In this document: piece by piece, positions 35,450 through 48,350 of the stretch
Layout: each line of letters starts with the position of its first letter
How positions within the stretch are numbered: position 1 is the stretch's first letter
Assembly (NCBI GenBank): GCA_036936605.1
Contig: JAUPFV010000003.1
Span: forward strand, 101,069,278 to 101,133,277
Reading direction: 5' to 3'
Length of the DNA stretch: 64,000 nt
From: Limnanthes douglasii subsp. nivea
Lineage: Eukaryota; Streptophyta; Magnoliopsida; Brassicales; Limnanthaceae
The notes under the pieces: generated by a model
Databases searched by the model: none
What the model was told of the DNA's origin: nothing
The model's input: the letters and a program-made list of their open reading frames with translations, nothing else
Position numbers and translations under genes: made by a program

Positions 35450-36686
35450 AACAACAACATCCTTATTCGTAGAGTTTTTTCATTATAAATAATATACTCT
35501 TCGATATTCTCACTCACTGTTAAAGAACCTGGGGTTTTCCTCGGATAATTTATTCCATCTTCATCCGAGCTTATCCCCCTTGGTTGTTATTCATCCATCT
35601 TATCCACACAACTAGAACCTCGAATTTGAAGGGCTATTGCATAACATTCTCTGGCTATCTTTTCGTCACTTCAAACCACCCCAACACGATCACCAATGAT
35701 ATATTTCAAACATTGATGAATAATATAAACAATAGCATGCATTATTGAAAGACAAGATCTCCAAAAATAGCATTATAATTAGTTGGACATTCAACCATCA
35801 TAAACAAAACTTGGAACTTCTTTTTAAAATGACATTTTCCCAAACACACTTCACCTTTGAATTCACCGATCACATGAGCTGTCACCCATGTAAACCCAAT
35901 TATAGTACGATCAGATCAAATAATTCGAGGTGGATTACGCATCATATCATACGTAGACTTGAACAATACATTTCCAGAACTCCACATATCTATCAAAACA
36001 CGTCAAATTTCAGTTACATCTCTATCTACCCCTATAACCATTGCGTCCTCATGAGGTCCTGCTATTCCCCTCAAGTCATCCTTATCGAGAAAAATAAAAT
36101 GAGTATCATTCTTTCCTCATAAGTGAGTAGACATTATTCTTTCTATTTGAGTGGTTAAACTTATAACGTGTCTTTTCCTAGAACTGTTAGTACTGTCAGT
36201 CATTGAATATCCTCCAAAAATTGTTAATGATTCTAAATACTCACACAAACTTCGAACTCGTCCATGGTTTACTAGTTCATCCACAACTAGAAAAATTAAC
36301 CAATCTGGATATGTGTCCAAATATTTTGAGGTCGCATCAAACTCATCACATTTAGAATTTGGAATCATCAATGCACTCTTTTGCTTCAAATTTGGATTAG
36401 AAATTTGTTGTGTTGACGTGCTCAAATATTTTGATCCACTTTTTTGTCTTTTAACAAAAGCTGTTAATTTGCTATTTTCTATTAATAACGATATCTCCTT
36501 CTTTAATACTATACAAGATCCAGTGTCGTGCCCAATATCATTATGATACTTGCAAAATCTATTATTGCTCTCTTCTCTTGGTCTGTTAATAGGAGACGGT
36601 TTTTTAAAAATTACATGACCTTTAGACTTCTCAAAAATAGCAGCTACATTCTTAGTCAAGTCTGCGTATATTATAGCCTTATCCAC
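35450..36686 (-). pseudogene. pol: Element E gag C-terminus and protease
   Basis: An open frame at 36686-36117 contains YADLTKNVAAIFEKSKG, a CCHC-like FCKYHNDIGHDTGSC, LIENSKLTAFVKR and CEYLESLTIFGGYS. The protease follows in broken frames (GIAGPHEDAMVIG). Its active site reads DMWSSGNVLF instead of DTGSSANILF, so the catalytic triplet DTG is lost. The C-terminal flap is NYNAIFGDL. Confidence 0.85.
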
Positions 36687-38128
36687 TGATTTGGCTTTCG
36701 TCTATAATGTTGATTGTTTGTTGTTACTTGAGAAGAAGTCCCTAATGTTCGAGGAGGTAGATTGTTGTTTGTCCTCGGACGAGGATGTGCCTGATAGCCT
36801 TGATTAGTAGTTCCTTGCCATGATTTGTTTTGTACATAATCAGATCCACTTCGGACTCTTGTGAAATCATCTACTTTAATCTTCTCTTCTACTTGAGCTA
36901 TTAGGGCTCCAAAAGTTAACAATCTCCTTTTTGTCGTCTCCTTTTTCAGATCACCTGGTAATAATCCTTGTCTAAAGACGACCATAGCAACCAACTCTTC
37001 ACAATCATCAAGTCCCGCTTTGGTTAACACAAAACACATTGTACAATCTTTAAGTTTTTCACCTACAACCTGCTTACACTATATTATCGTATCACCATTA
37101 GCTCAGATTCTTTGTTTCCCACGAACTGTCACCGAGAAGCTGTATAAAAGTCCCTAAAGTTGGTAATAGATCCCCTTAAAATTCTATTATACTACTTTCA
37201 TGCAGTTCCCTTGAAAGTCTGAGAAAATGCTATGCACACTAGCCTATCATCTTCTTCAAAGTTCATCATATAGTTTTTGAATTATTTGATGTGATCATCA
37301 AGGTCTTGTATCCTATCAAAATTTTCTACCTTAGAGATATCAAAACGCTTTTGAAAGGAAATAGACCTAATCTCAGCAAATAAAGGAGAATTTCTCCAAT
37401 CTACTCCATGCATATACTGTTCATCTCATATGGTTCCCATAACAGCATACAAGTTCTGATCTCCTACACTTATGTATTTTTTGTATGTGTTACCTTCATA
37501 CCATACAGTATCCCTCATACGACGAGGTTAATTGTCTCTCTTTGATTTATACTTTTTGCGTGATTTTTTATACCGGCTTCTTTCTCCTTTTGAAGAATCC
37601 TAGTTCTTCCTCTACTTTAACAATCCTCCCTCAGATTCCGAGCTATCATATTCATCATCACTGGATGTGATGTATTCATTTTTATCTTTCTTTTCTTTTC
37701 GTGAAGTATGATGTTCTTTATCAAACTCAAAATGTGATGTCTTTCGATCACTTCAAATAAAATGAGTTGTGTATGACTGATCATATTGATTTTCCAATTC
37801 ATTTTTCTCCTCAACCTGTCGTACTTCAGATCTCAGCATACTTGACTGAATTTGTTGTTCTCTTTGAACGTATTTATCATTCAACGCATTTATCTTGTCC
37901 AACATCTTATTCATCTGATTTCCAATATCAAAATGATCTCCTTGTGCTGGAATTTGACAGTTTTCCCTACTCTATTCTCTACTTAAATCAGATTTAATAT
38001 TTTAATAGCCTTGCAAATCGTTCAATCAGTTTCATGCTTTGGTTCCATATTGATCAAGATCAATATCACTGACTAACATTTCGATGATTTTCGGTTTTTG
38101 ATATGTAATGAAGGTACCAATCGAATAC
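36687..38128 (-). pseudogene. gag: Element E gag
   Basis: Minus strand. The gag core is at about 37390-37050 with FDISKVENFDRIQDLDDHIK, NYMMNFEEDDRLVC and AFSQTFKGTA. A segment at 37039-36671 (ELVAMVVFRQGLLPGDLKKETTKRR) is followed by a Gln/Asn-rich tail. Upstream (37500-38128) is a decayed N-terminus near the primer-binding site. Multiple stops are present. Confidence 0.8.
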
Positions 38129-38146
38129 CTCCCACTGTGGTCGCCA
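38129..38146 (-). promoter_or_regulatory. Primer-binding site of element E
   Basis: Minus-strand TGGCGACCACAGTGGGAG, identical to element A's, next to the 5' LTR end at 38149. Confidence 0.75.
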
Positions 38147-38148
38147 AT

Positions 38149-38452
38149 TTATTGAGTTCGAGTTGTAATTCTAAAAATAAGAAAGAATGCAAAGTGACTT
38201 GTATAGAGAGAAAGAAATCCAAAGTCCAAAAGTGTATTTCATAGAGTAAAATTTTTCCCTTCATTCATCGTCTCATGCTCTATTTACAGACGTGTAAGAC
38301 TTCATCAACTGAATCAGATACAAAATATGATAAATTTCACTACAATCCTTGGTATTTACAAATAACACAAATCTCTTCTCATAACTTTACAATTTATCTT
38401 AAATACCCTTAATATTATTATATTAATTTTCCAATAATTTATATTCATATCA
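38149..38452 (-). repeat. 5' LTR of element E
   Basis: 304 bp aligning with 31763-32061. The minus-strand start is TGATATGAAT; the end next to the primer-binding site reads CTCAATA, where CA is expected. Confidence 0.83.
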
Positions 38453-39600
38453 ACTACAATAGAATAAAAATTATATTTAAATACATTTATTATTTTCATT
38501 TATTGCTGACTAATATCATTTGGTTATTGGTCATTGACTAATAATCTTTCATTGTTGACTTATATCAATTGACCAATTAACGAAGTAACTAATATAATCA
38601 ACACTCGTCTCAAGTTATATTTTAGATATTTAATAAACATTTTTTATATAAGATTTTTAAAAAAAAATTATGTGATTTCGCAGGATGAAGGTTCATTATA
38701 AAGCATTCACAAATTAGAGATGTCTAACTAAAGTGAAGCTTTATGACCTAGTAAACAAAATCTATAATCAAAATCAATGAATTGTTATTTTATGGGATAT
38801 TTATATCATTATGGGAACTATAATGTTTATCATATCACAAAACAAATAATTTTATATACTAAAATCATTGAGGATATTAAGTTTTATCGAAATGATTAAG
38901 GGAAAAACATCAGTTTTACGGAATAATTAGAAATAATTTGTTAAGTCTTAGATAATATTGTTTCAATTATTTTATCGGTTGTCTCATGGAACGAGAGAGT
39001 TCCTTATTTGAAAGAACCGATAATTCTATCACTCGTGAGGAAGTTATTGATGATTTCCATGATCATCAAACTCAACAGTTTTGATTATTATATTTTTAAT
39101 ATACAATGGATATTTATATACATAACTACAAATAGAATTTACTAAATACTTGATATTTATGGTTATAATTCTAAATACTTAGAGAAAATTATGTTTATCC
39201 CGATATTATATATAAAGGTATGTTATCTTATAAGGTGATGTCACTTGGTCTATAGTTAAAAATACTTAAATGAAAAATAGCATAAATATAAATATGTTTA
39301 CTATTGACTAATACGATTTAGGTATTTGCTATTAAATTATCTTTAATTGTTAGCTGATATTAATTGTTACTAATTGATGACTAATATCATATAACTATTG
39401 GTCATTTAATGATCTTTAATTTTTTACTAATATTAATTGCTAGCTAACATTAATTGATAACTAATTGATTACCTAATTGGTATAATTTAGCATTCCCTTA
39501 AAATTATATTGTAGATATTTAGTAAACCTCGCTTGGATGTAAGATCTTGAAATGTTATCAGGTTCGATGCTTAATATAATGTTAACTATTTGCTCACTAC
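38453..39600. repeat. Direct repeat flanking element E, right part
   Basis: 38453-38690 resembles 39230-39600 (GACTAATATCAT, TTATTGGTCATT, AAGTTATATTTTAGATATTTAATAAAC), and 38700-39080 resembles 31204-31540. Together they make a tandem array of two partly overlapping units of roughly 0.8 kb. Nature unknown. Confidence 0.6.
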
Positions 39601-39789
39601 TTTAAAAAAATGATAAAATTGTTTTATCTATTTTGTCTTTGATAGTGTGTCAATTATTTTTTATACGCTTAGTTTTCTTATGGTGAAGCAGTTTTTAGGT
39701 ATGGTAATTGATGACTGGTTATCATAGAATTTTTTTTATGAATCCTGAAGTTGGAAATTCTAGTTCTTAAATATTATTTTCAACCAACT

Positions 39790-40440
39790 CTTCTCATAAA
39801 ATATATGTTAGAGAAACCATTATTTTTCTGAAGCAAAGAACCATGTAGGATTGTCGATCAATTAGAAAAATATATAATATTGTTCAAGAAGAACAACGAA
39901 TAAAAAAAAATGTAATAAAACCGAGCGCTCAAAATAAATTTAACGTGGTTCGAATTGTGAAAATAATCCTACATCCATGGACAATGATACTCTTTTATAA
40001 ATAAGTTATAGAAAGACTCTCAAACACAAATGACTTTGTCACTCATTGTAGCAAAATATAGCATGATTCACATAATTCTCTCTTTACTGCTTATATCTCA
40101 CCTTACTTATCTCTCAAAATACATATAGTTATTTCACTTATTCAGTACATATGTTGCTCATGAAACTTGTTTCCATCTAATCATATTGTATATTGCATAG
40201 TGATATATTCTTCTATTAATATATTTAGGAAAAATCTTAATTATTCATCGGACGCTTTATATTAAAGCCCATTAATCAAGAGTTGAAATAAATCCTAATA
40301 CATTATAGTATAGGAAACCTCATAAATATAAAATCTTAAATAGTAATGAAGACTCAATTAATATAGGGAATCTAATTAACATATGAATACTAAAATAGGA
40401 AATTCAAATAACATAGAAGACGTACCAACTAGAAGACTCC
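39790..40440 (+). repeat. Copia-LTR-like sequence
   Basis: It contains TTTAACGTGGTTCG followed by CTACATCCATGGA, a block typical of plant Ty1/copia LTRs or leaders, and TATAAATAAG near 40000. It ends shortly before copia pol sequence. Termini are not resolved. Confidence 0.45.
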
Positions 40441-40449
40441 GGTTCGGTC

Positions 40450-41060
40450 CAAATGTGGTGCTACAGTTTAGCTTATTTCGGATTAGAGTGCTTCGGATCA
40501 GCTCGCTTCAAAACATTATGTTTTCTAGTATTGTATGTTGATATGTTAAAAGGTTATATAGACTCTTATCATAGAGGTTGTTGTGATATAAGGAAGCAAA
40601 CTTTGTGCTACATGTTTACCGTGTTTAGTGGACGGGTTAGTTAGAGAGTTAATCTTCATAAGGTTGTTAATTTGTCAACTATAAAAGTTGAACTTATAGT
40701 TCCTACTGAAGTAGTAAAAGAATCTATATGGCTGAAGGGATTACTAATTGAGATCACTAGTAAGAAGCATGAAGTTACATTATTCTATGGCAATGTTAGT
40801 GTTCTTCCTTTGATGAAGAATCTGAAGTTTCATCGAAGAACTAAGCATGTAGATGTGAAGTTTCACTTTATTAGAGATGTGGTGGATGAAGAGCAAGTTA
40901 AATTTGCAAATATTACAATTGAAGATAATCTTTCAGATACTCTAATAAAATTTAATGTCATTTTTAAATTTACCTATTTATGGAACTTGTTCAACTATGG
41001 ATTACATGTAAACTATTGTCTTTGAAAACAAATAGTTGAAACATTGGGGCAACGGATCTG
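40450..41060 (+). pseudogene. pol: Ty1/copia RNase H fragment
   Basis: The first frame (40525-40644) gives GYIDSYHRGCCDIRKQT and YMFTVFSGRVS, ending in a stop where copia has a Trp. The second frame (40672-41025) gives LSTIKVELIVPTEVVKESIWLKGLL, RTKHVDVKFHFIRDVV and NLSDTLIK. A WS.LRWRIFKV-like end lies near 41090. Integrase and RT are absent. Sequence around the copia DSQSA motif is degenerate (FYGNVSVLPL). Confidence 0.82.
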
Positions 41061-41099
41061 GAGTCAGCTTAGGTGGAGAATTTTTAAAGTATAGGATTT

Positions 41100-43330
41100 A
41101 AGTGAAGTTATAGGAAGAAATAACTTAAACTCAAAAGGTAAAAACAGTTCCAGGGGTATGGACCATAGTAAAGTTTCAGCTTTATGAAAGGGTTCCACCA
41201 CTACAAGGTTCAAACTGTGAGTAGTGGATTTATACCACTACAAGGTTGCGACCTTAGCATAGATTTATAGTCTCGGATGAGTATGTTCATGCAAGTCTAA
41301 ACTTAAGTAAGTCTCGACACTTTGGTAATAAAAATTATAAGGAAACTAAAAGCTTTGGCTCTTCAGGAAATTGTTTATGGGAAAATTGAAAGCTTCGAAT
41401 GTTATATAGAAATCAATCTCGCTGATATGATATATTGTAAATGTTTTAATGAAAAATGATGATGTTGCAATTTCGTACACGTTTGTTATAATTGAACTCG
41501 ACATATTGTTTAATCACAATCATTGATTTGTAATATAATACAAATTATATAACAAACTTATGTATGAATTGATCAAAAGCGTTGTCTAAATCTTATATAA
41601 CTTCGTTTATTAACTTTATATATTGATGGTACAACGCCTCATAACAAAATAATAATTAGTTTTACAAACTGTTTATTTAAAAAATATTGTTTGTATATAA
41701 AAAGTATGATTATTATTTCAAAACATATAAGTAATAGATAAATTAACCGAACAATAAAAGTTTTATAGGTAATCAAAGAAAATATTTATATATGTACTAG
41801 CTTTTATATTCTCATAAATTTATATTACCAATTAACATTAAAACAAAGATATATAATAATAAATTGTAATTCTTTTTGTTATTTAACTAAATACTTATTT
41901 ATTTATTTATGATGGTGAAAAATTGTTCGACTCAATATAAACATTTATAGTAAGTGATATAAATTTTAATGAGATTTTAGTAAATAAAAACATGAATTCT
42001 AAGTTTTAATAAAGCTAATCGATATCAAAGATCAAACTAATATTTCTTTAATTTAAAGTGATAACTTGTTTTAAATTATTATTTTTTAATTTTTAAAAAC
42101 TACTCGTGATTCTTAAATTTTTATTAATTTTAATAATAAATTATATTTTAATTGATTTTTGTCACGTTTACGGTTTTAGAAAGAAAATATATTATATATA
42201 TATATATATGTATTTTTATATTTTTCTAAACTTAAACAATATCTTTTTTATCTTGAATTACAAAACTTGTTTTTTTATTTCTTATTCAATAGGTTATTTA
42301 ATGCTCGTACTGATTATGTCACACTCATTGTGATGGTAGCAACTTAATCATAAATTAAAGATTTGATAAAACCTAACCTCATAATGGACCAAAGCTTCGT
42401 TTCTAATACCGAGATAAATTCTCGTCTGCTTAAGCTTAGTACATCCACATCCATTAAGTGCATATCATGTCACGCATTTATCTCTTTATTAAATAAAAAA
42501 ATAGCATAATTTTCCTAATACGACACTCATATTTTTTCAGCCAATTTATTTTCATAAGTGCTTGACCTTCTCAACATTCTTCCAAACAGATAGTCCCCTT
42601 TGGGTTCATCTCCATATCTCGGAACACCCCTAACCGCACATCTATTATAAGTCAAAACATAAATTGTAAAAATATATCTTCTCCAAAAAATCACAGACCA
42701 AAAGTAAAGCAAATATCTTACCTCCCGTACACTCTCTTTTTACTTTTCTTTTGGTCCACCATAGTGAACATTAGGAAGGGTTCTTGTTTTACATGAATAA
42801 TTCCTAGTAACAACAAGAAATAACATCACTTCTTAAGATAAGTAACTTATATATTTCCAGTATTCACCCTCAGATAAACATTCATGGCAATTAGTTGCTT
42901 CCAATAGTGTCCTCATTCCTCTTTCAACGACTCCTTCGCCATAGCCAATTATCTATATCGATACTTCAGTTTTTTTCAATCTTCATGTCTCTCGATGTAT
43001 ATAATTTTCTTTGCTTCGGTGCATGCAAATTCTCTGACGACCCTTTATTCTCCTATGAGATTTCATGCTCAAGAACTGACTTGTAGGTATGCCCTCGCTG
43101 AATTTAGGCAGTTGTTGAAGGAGTGCACTTCATCTTCCAAAATGTCTTTGTTGCACATCGACATGTACCTCGGCAGTGATGATGACTCATGAGTACCTAT
43201 ATTAAGACGATATGCCTGGAATAAGCATGGGCCACTTAATTAGATAACATATATCTGATCGAGCTTTAGATTTTAGGGTATTCAAGTAGATCATCTTGAT
43301 CTAGGTACTCATAATACTCATCTCCCTCTC
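41100..43330. other. AT-rich stretch without supportable gene
   Basis: The part next to the copia fragment (41100-41440) has a small direct repeat, CCACTACAAGGTT at about 41198 and 41235. A (TA)n run is at about 42190-42210. Open frames at 42895-43192 show no known domain. Confidence 0.45.
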
Positions 43331-44365
43331 TCACTGGTTTTTATTAATACCTTTCACGTCATAGAATCTATGGTTATTAGCAATACCATAAACCAAAGTC
43401 TGTTTTTTCAAGATATTTCTCTCTCTATTGCTAATCCCTCAACCTTGGTTACCATTATACCCATTATCTCAATAACTAACATGATATAACTTTTAGAACT
43501 CTTCTTGATCATCTAGTGACCTTCTAAGATTCCCTATATCACTCAGTTTCCTTAAAACTTAGCTCCCCAACCCTCAAACCTAAACATCTCATCTTTCATA
43601 CCTAAAACGGTATTTAGGAACCCAGTTACCCACATTACAATACCTTAATAAACCCAAATCACACATACAAGGCCCATCTCTACTTTCTCAAGCCCATTAC
43701 TACCATCAGGTCAAGTATACTCTACAACATTATTCTGATTATTTCAAGTTCACTCGTTCATCTCTCTCTAGTTACTATCAAACGGTTAACACCCCTCGCA
43801 ATTCTTTCCATCATATATTTCACACGGTGATTCTATTGCATATAACTCATACCTAGGCCAGTGTGGTGTTCGTCCTTTAAGACAAACTTTTAGGCATGAT
43901 GACAGAAAAAATGTTAGTTTATATAGCTCACGAGTGGGAATATAACTATTTATCCTCATGTTATTAACATCGATAAGTGTGTCTAGCCTAAGTGCATATC
44001 CGAGTACTTTCTCGGTAAGAAGCACGCGTCCTACCACATTCAATCTAATTTTGTCAAGATTTAGCGTTTGCATGTCTTGCATGAGTGTAAAGTTAAAACA
44101 TTCGGTTACTCATTTTTTGTTTCACTTCCGCTGCTAATGTTACCTTCGTTCTTGAAAATGCTCAATGATTTTTCAATGGTCACACTATCTTCCTCAAGAT
44201 ATAGGAACCCCCGACCTCCACTTTTAAAGATCCTCTTAAGTCAATTCTCATATGGTTTAAGCTTCATGATCTTCTCAATGAGATTTGGACCAAAAAATGA
44301 CTAAGTATCAACCATAGTTCTTTTGAAACTCGTATCTACATCGACGCCCACATAGTTAACAACGT

Positions 44366-44460
44366 CAGACTAAGTTTTTATTGAGTTTATATCATTATGA
44401 CTACAACAAATCACCTAAAGTCAGACTAAGTTTTTATTGAGTTTATATTATTATGACTCC
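44366..44460. repeat. 55-bp tandem duplication in LINE ORF1
   Basis: GTCAGACTAAGTTTTTATTG with its following GAGTTTATATYATTATGACT is present twice, 55 bases apart. Confidence 0.85.
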
Positions 44461-44969
44461 AAAAAATAACCTCTTTGAGGTGTTTAGGATTCAATAACTA
44501 GGCAAAACCCAAAGCCTACTTCTTATCTACAACAAATGTGATACTTGTGATCATAATACATCGAGTTGTATCAATGTCACCTTCTTTCTACAGTATGTTT
44601 CTACACCTTATATTCCCCATTGTTCGGGAAAATAGCCTATCGGTAAAAAGAAAAATCATCTAGTTTCTATCTCTTCCAGTAAAAGTGACTCCATCACCAT
44701 TGAGATTCCCTTAGGAGGATAAAACCCACTTATAACTCATTTCTGATGGTTGTGGATGATGAAAGGGTCTACGATCCTTTCAGTGACAATAAAAAAACCA
44801 TCGGGGCTAACAATGAGTCCAACGAAACTGACCGATGGTTGTTCAGGTCAACTCTCCGCCCATTCATACCCGACTGCACCATTATACAGCGGAAGTTAAC
44901 TTTCACCACGGGGATAATATAATCTTTGGCCAATAATATCAAGTAACTTTTTTTTCAAACTCTCTTTTT

Positions 44970-45960
44970 ATGATTAAAGTTACTTGGAATATGTGCGGTC
45001 TCAATGACCCAATTCATCAAAATAACTTTATCAAATTTATTTTTTCTAAGTATATAACTCTTATAAGTATTTTAGAGACAAATTTATGTAAAAAACTATA
45101 AAATTTATTACGCTTCATGTTGTTGTTATGGTACTTTAAAACCAACCATATTAATCACCCTTTGGGTATAATATAGCTTGTATGGAACTCGAGTGTATTT
45201 TAAAGTAATTATAGAAGAATTCTCGTCTTATTTCATAGATTAATTTATTTCTTACCTATCATCCAAAAATATTTTTTATTTTCATTCATATATGGTTTCA
45301 ATGATATTTCTGATCGTTCCTCTCATTGGAGTGATCTATCGTCCATTTCCTCTCGTCATCACATCACCCCTTGGGTTGTGCTTGACAACTTCAATATCAT
45401 TCGTAAGACAGGGGATCAACCCAAAAATTTGGACTGTTGGACTTTGTACATAAATGATCTTAATAATTATTGTTATAATGGTGAGCTTAATGACTTTAGA
45501 TCCTCGAGCTTTTAGTTCTCATGTTAAAAAAAATCCTAATAATCTTATCTCCTCTAATGTTGGTAGAGTTCTTCTCAACAGCAAGTGGGATCATCTTTTC
45601 CTTAATTTTTTTTCCCACTATAATTACCCTCATAACCTGATTTCTCTCTTTATGGTACTCCTAGTTATATTGTCAAAAAACCATTCGATATTGGCAACAT
45701 GTGGCAATCTTATCATGAATACAATTCTATCGTCACTTTTTGAAGCCTCCCGATTGATGGTTCCAGTATGTCGATTAATCGTGGCAAACTCAACCGTCTT
45801 CAATATGTCATTTCCTTTCTTAATAAAAAATAATATAATAACATTAGCGAAATAGAATCGTCTGCTCAAAACCTTATTTTCCAAGCCCAACACAACCTGG
45901 CAAGTGATCCTCTCAACCTTGGGCATATTGAGGTTGAAATCAATGCCTCAAATTTTTTAT
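44970..45960 (+). pseudogene. LINE endonuclease
   Basis: It starts at ATG 44970 with MIKVTWNMCGLNDPIHQNNF and SILETNL, the N-terminal pattern of L1 APE-type endonucleases. HWSDLSS...ITPWVVLDNFNIIRKTGD follows near 45330-45420, then NVGRVLLNSKWDHLF, which is the DR..N..W block. The linker to RT (QAQHNLASDPLN) follows. The enzyme nicks target DNA. Stops near 45120 and 45510 inactivate it. Confidence 0.82.
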
Positions 45961-45999
45961 CTTCTTTAGCCGTACAAAATAATCTTTCTTTAAGCAAAT

Positions 46000-47140
46000 T
46001 TTTTGTAAAACCTACTTAAACTGGGAATCGTAATTCAACATTCTTCCACAACAATATCAAAACGCAGTAAGCTGGGAAATCGCTAACATTGTCATCAATC
46101 ACTTCATTGATCTTCTCGATGTAAAAAACTCCTCCAACTAGCTGATCTCAATCGTATTAACAACATTATGACCACCAAATAAGTGTTTTCTATAAAACTC
46201 ATATAATTCATCCTATCATCGACGAGGAGATAAAAAAATCTTTTCAATATTAACAATTAACAAGACCTCTAAAGTCTAACCCAAATGGATTTAACTTTAG
46301 TTTATGTAAATCATCTTGATCTATTACTAGTACTAGCATTTATAAAACAATTAATCAAATTTTCCTTCATAATCGCATGGACCCCAGTTAGAACAAAACC
46401 CTTATCGCATTAGTGCCAAAGTCTGATAATCAGTCATCCCCCTCCAACTCCAGACCCATTGTGTGCTGTGATATTATTTATAAGATTATTTTCAAAATTC
46501 TTACTAACAGGATTAAAACATTTCTCTCTTCGCTGATTGAACCCTCGTACTCTATTTTTATACTTGGTCGTAGTTTTTCTGACAATTCCCTCATTTTCTA
46601 AAAAATCCTACACGGGTATACACCAATAGAAAAGAACCTCATACGGACCTTAAGATTAACCTCATGAAATCCTTCGATAATTTTCATTGACCTTTTCTCA
46701 TGCATATTATCTACGTTATGGACTCTCACGTTCCAATGATTGGTTGGTTCCTTAAAAGAAAGGAGAGGCCTCAAACAAGGAGATCTCTTCTCTTTTCTCT
46801 CCTATCATATTTTTCTTTATTATGTAAGTACTTTCAAGTATTCACAAATAGAAAAACCGTAATCCATCCTTCAATTTCTATTGGAAATGTCAAAAATTAA
46901 AAAAATCATTCATCTCTGATTCACAAATAAATGATTTATGTCATGCCAAAATCAACTATATCAATCTTATTAAAGAGGGCCTTAAGGAATTTGTCACTCT
47001 CTCAACTCTCTATTTCAACCATAGAAAGAGCCAAATATTCCTCTCTAGTGTCTTTGACTTGATCCATTAATTCTTCAATGGGATTTAAGGAAGGTTCTCT
47101 CATAATATACTAATTAGTTGTCTCTTTTATCACATATTGT
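46000..47140 (+). pseudogene. LINE reverse transcriptase
   Basis: An F.NNIKTQ-like start, then PNGFNFSLCK, then IALVPKSDNQ, SNSRPIVCCDIIYKIIFKILTNRIK and FILGRSFSDN. A degenerate RP.QTRRSLLFSLL stands where LRQGDPLSPLLF is expected. Downstream are KEGLKEF and YFNHRKSQIFLSS. The FADD catalytic motif is not recognisable (SLIHK stop MIYVM). Several stops and frameshifts. Confidence 0.83.
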
Positions 47141-48350
47141 CTTTCCTAAAATGATTGTATGCCATTAATCAATAAGGTTAGTAGTCATATTAACTTCTAG
47201 ACCTCCAAATATCTCTCTTATACCGGGAGACTCTAGCTGATTAAGGCTGTCTTTTTCACTAGATAAGTCTATTGATGATCAATGTTCACCATTCTTGTAT
47301 TGTTCCTCAAGGACATTTCCCAATTACTCTGTAGATATTTTTGTTCAGGTCCCATAATAAAAATATTTGGTTATAAGGTAGTTTGGTTTAAAGTTACATC
47401 TCTTTCACAGGAGGGCAAGCTTAGACCTTAGTTTGGAATCAAGCGGTCGTCCTCAAATAATTTTGGTTTATTTTGAGCGGCAAAATGTCTTCAATTTGGT
47501 GTAACTAGATACTACCCATGAATATTAAAGCCAGAAACCTTAGAACATGCATATTGGTTCCTTACCTAGATGGGGGGAGGAAAATTATCAACTTAAGATC
47601 ATTAACTGTCAAGCTCCACAAGACAACCATATATTGGTAACGACCTCTCTATTTCTCTCTAGTATAACCCTTGTTTTTTCCTAACTCTTAACTCAAATGT
47701 TGTGTTCCCAATATCATTTGTTATACTAGAATGCGTAGTAATAACAAAGTTTCTAACATCATCGTCAATGGCTCATGGAACTACCACACTCATCTCTGAT
47801 TTGGCGTAAGGTCTCGTCAGTCTCACATGCTAGAAATCGGTAATGCTATTAGTTTACTCTCTACCCTTTAAAGCACGAAAAAGGTTAAAATCTGGATCCA
47901 CAACTAGAAAATTAAGATTTTTAAAATAACTAGTACATATCATTAAATTCGACCTTCTGCCTCTCGTGCCCCTTGAGTCAATCTTGTTTGAAACAAACTT
48001 AATATTCACATGCGTTCTATTGTTGTTTGGTTTAACATCTAATAAAAACTCTCCACGAGAGACAAGTTTCTCTTTTACGGTTTGTGCCACAGTCATATTG
48101 TGTTTTGTGTCATTCTCCCGGTTTATTTGGAAGGCTTCGTCTAGAAAACTAAGGATCTTTTCTCCAACATCGGATTAGTCTTTTGGCTACACATCGCCAA
48201 CTCATGGATCTTATCATATATCGGTCCTTGTCATTTTTTACGCTCTATTTTCTATGCGGTGGTCGATCATATTTAGCATCGAAAAAATGCTAAATTTTTC
48301 ACTAACTTGATGTTTTTACTTCGGCAATCTCTCATCATATTCTTTTGGAT

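Larger units (their letters stand above)
31763..38452 (-). mobile_element. Tat-clade Ty3/gypsy element E, full-span, aORF deleted
   Basis: 6.69 kb on the minus strand with two LTRs of about 300 bp (31763-32061 and 38149-38452), a primer-binding site, gag, protease, RT, RNase H and a truncated integrase. The aORF and the integrase C-terminus are missing between about 32925 and 32935. No clear 5-bp target duplication flanks it. LTR divergence is substantial, indicating an old insertion. Confidence 0.85.
43340..48350 (+). mobile_element. L1-type LINE, near full-length but decayed
   Basis: Plus-strand LINE with ORF1 (poorly preserved, ending in a zinc-knuckle-like YNKCDTCDHNTSSC near 44545-44590), an endonuclease from 44970, RT (about 46340-47130) and a zf-RVT-like region (about 47900-48340). 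It ends before a short tandem duplication (48355-48440). All frames are broken. It is a different copy from the LINE at 16990-20030. Confidence 0.78.

Noticed and set aside
31758..38457. 5-bp target duplication around element E
   Set aside because: The flanking pentamers (ACGAT left, ACTAC right) do not match, so I do not claim one.
38453..39600. Copia LTR pair around the repeats right of element E
   Set aside because: No TG...CA ends, primer site or polypurine tract could be placed. The copia fragment at 40450 is not flanked by them in a consistent way.
42895..43192. Possible small gene upstream of the plus-strand LINE
   Set aside because: Two short overlapping frames without domain, promoter or splice support. 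It could be LINE leader sequence.
43786..44082. 98-codon minus-strand ORF
   Set aside because: Lies antisense within the decayed LINE ORF1 region and has no recognisable motif.
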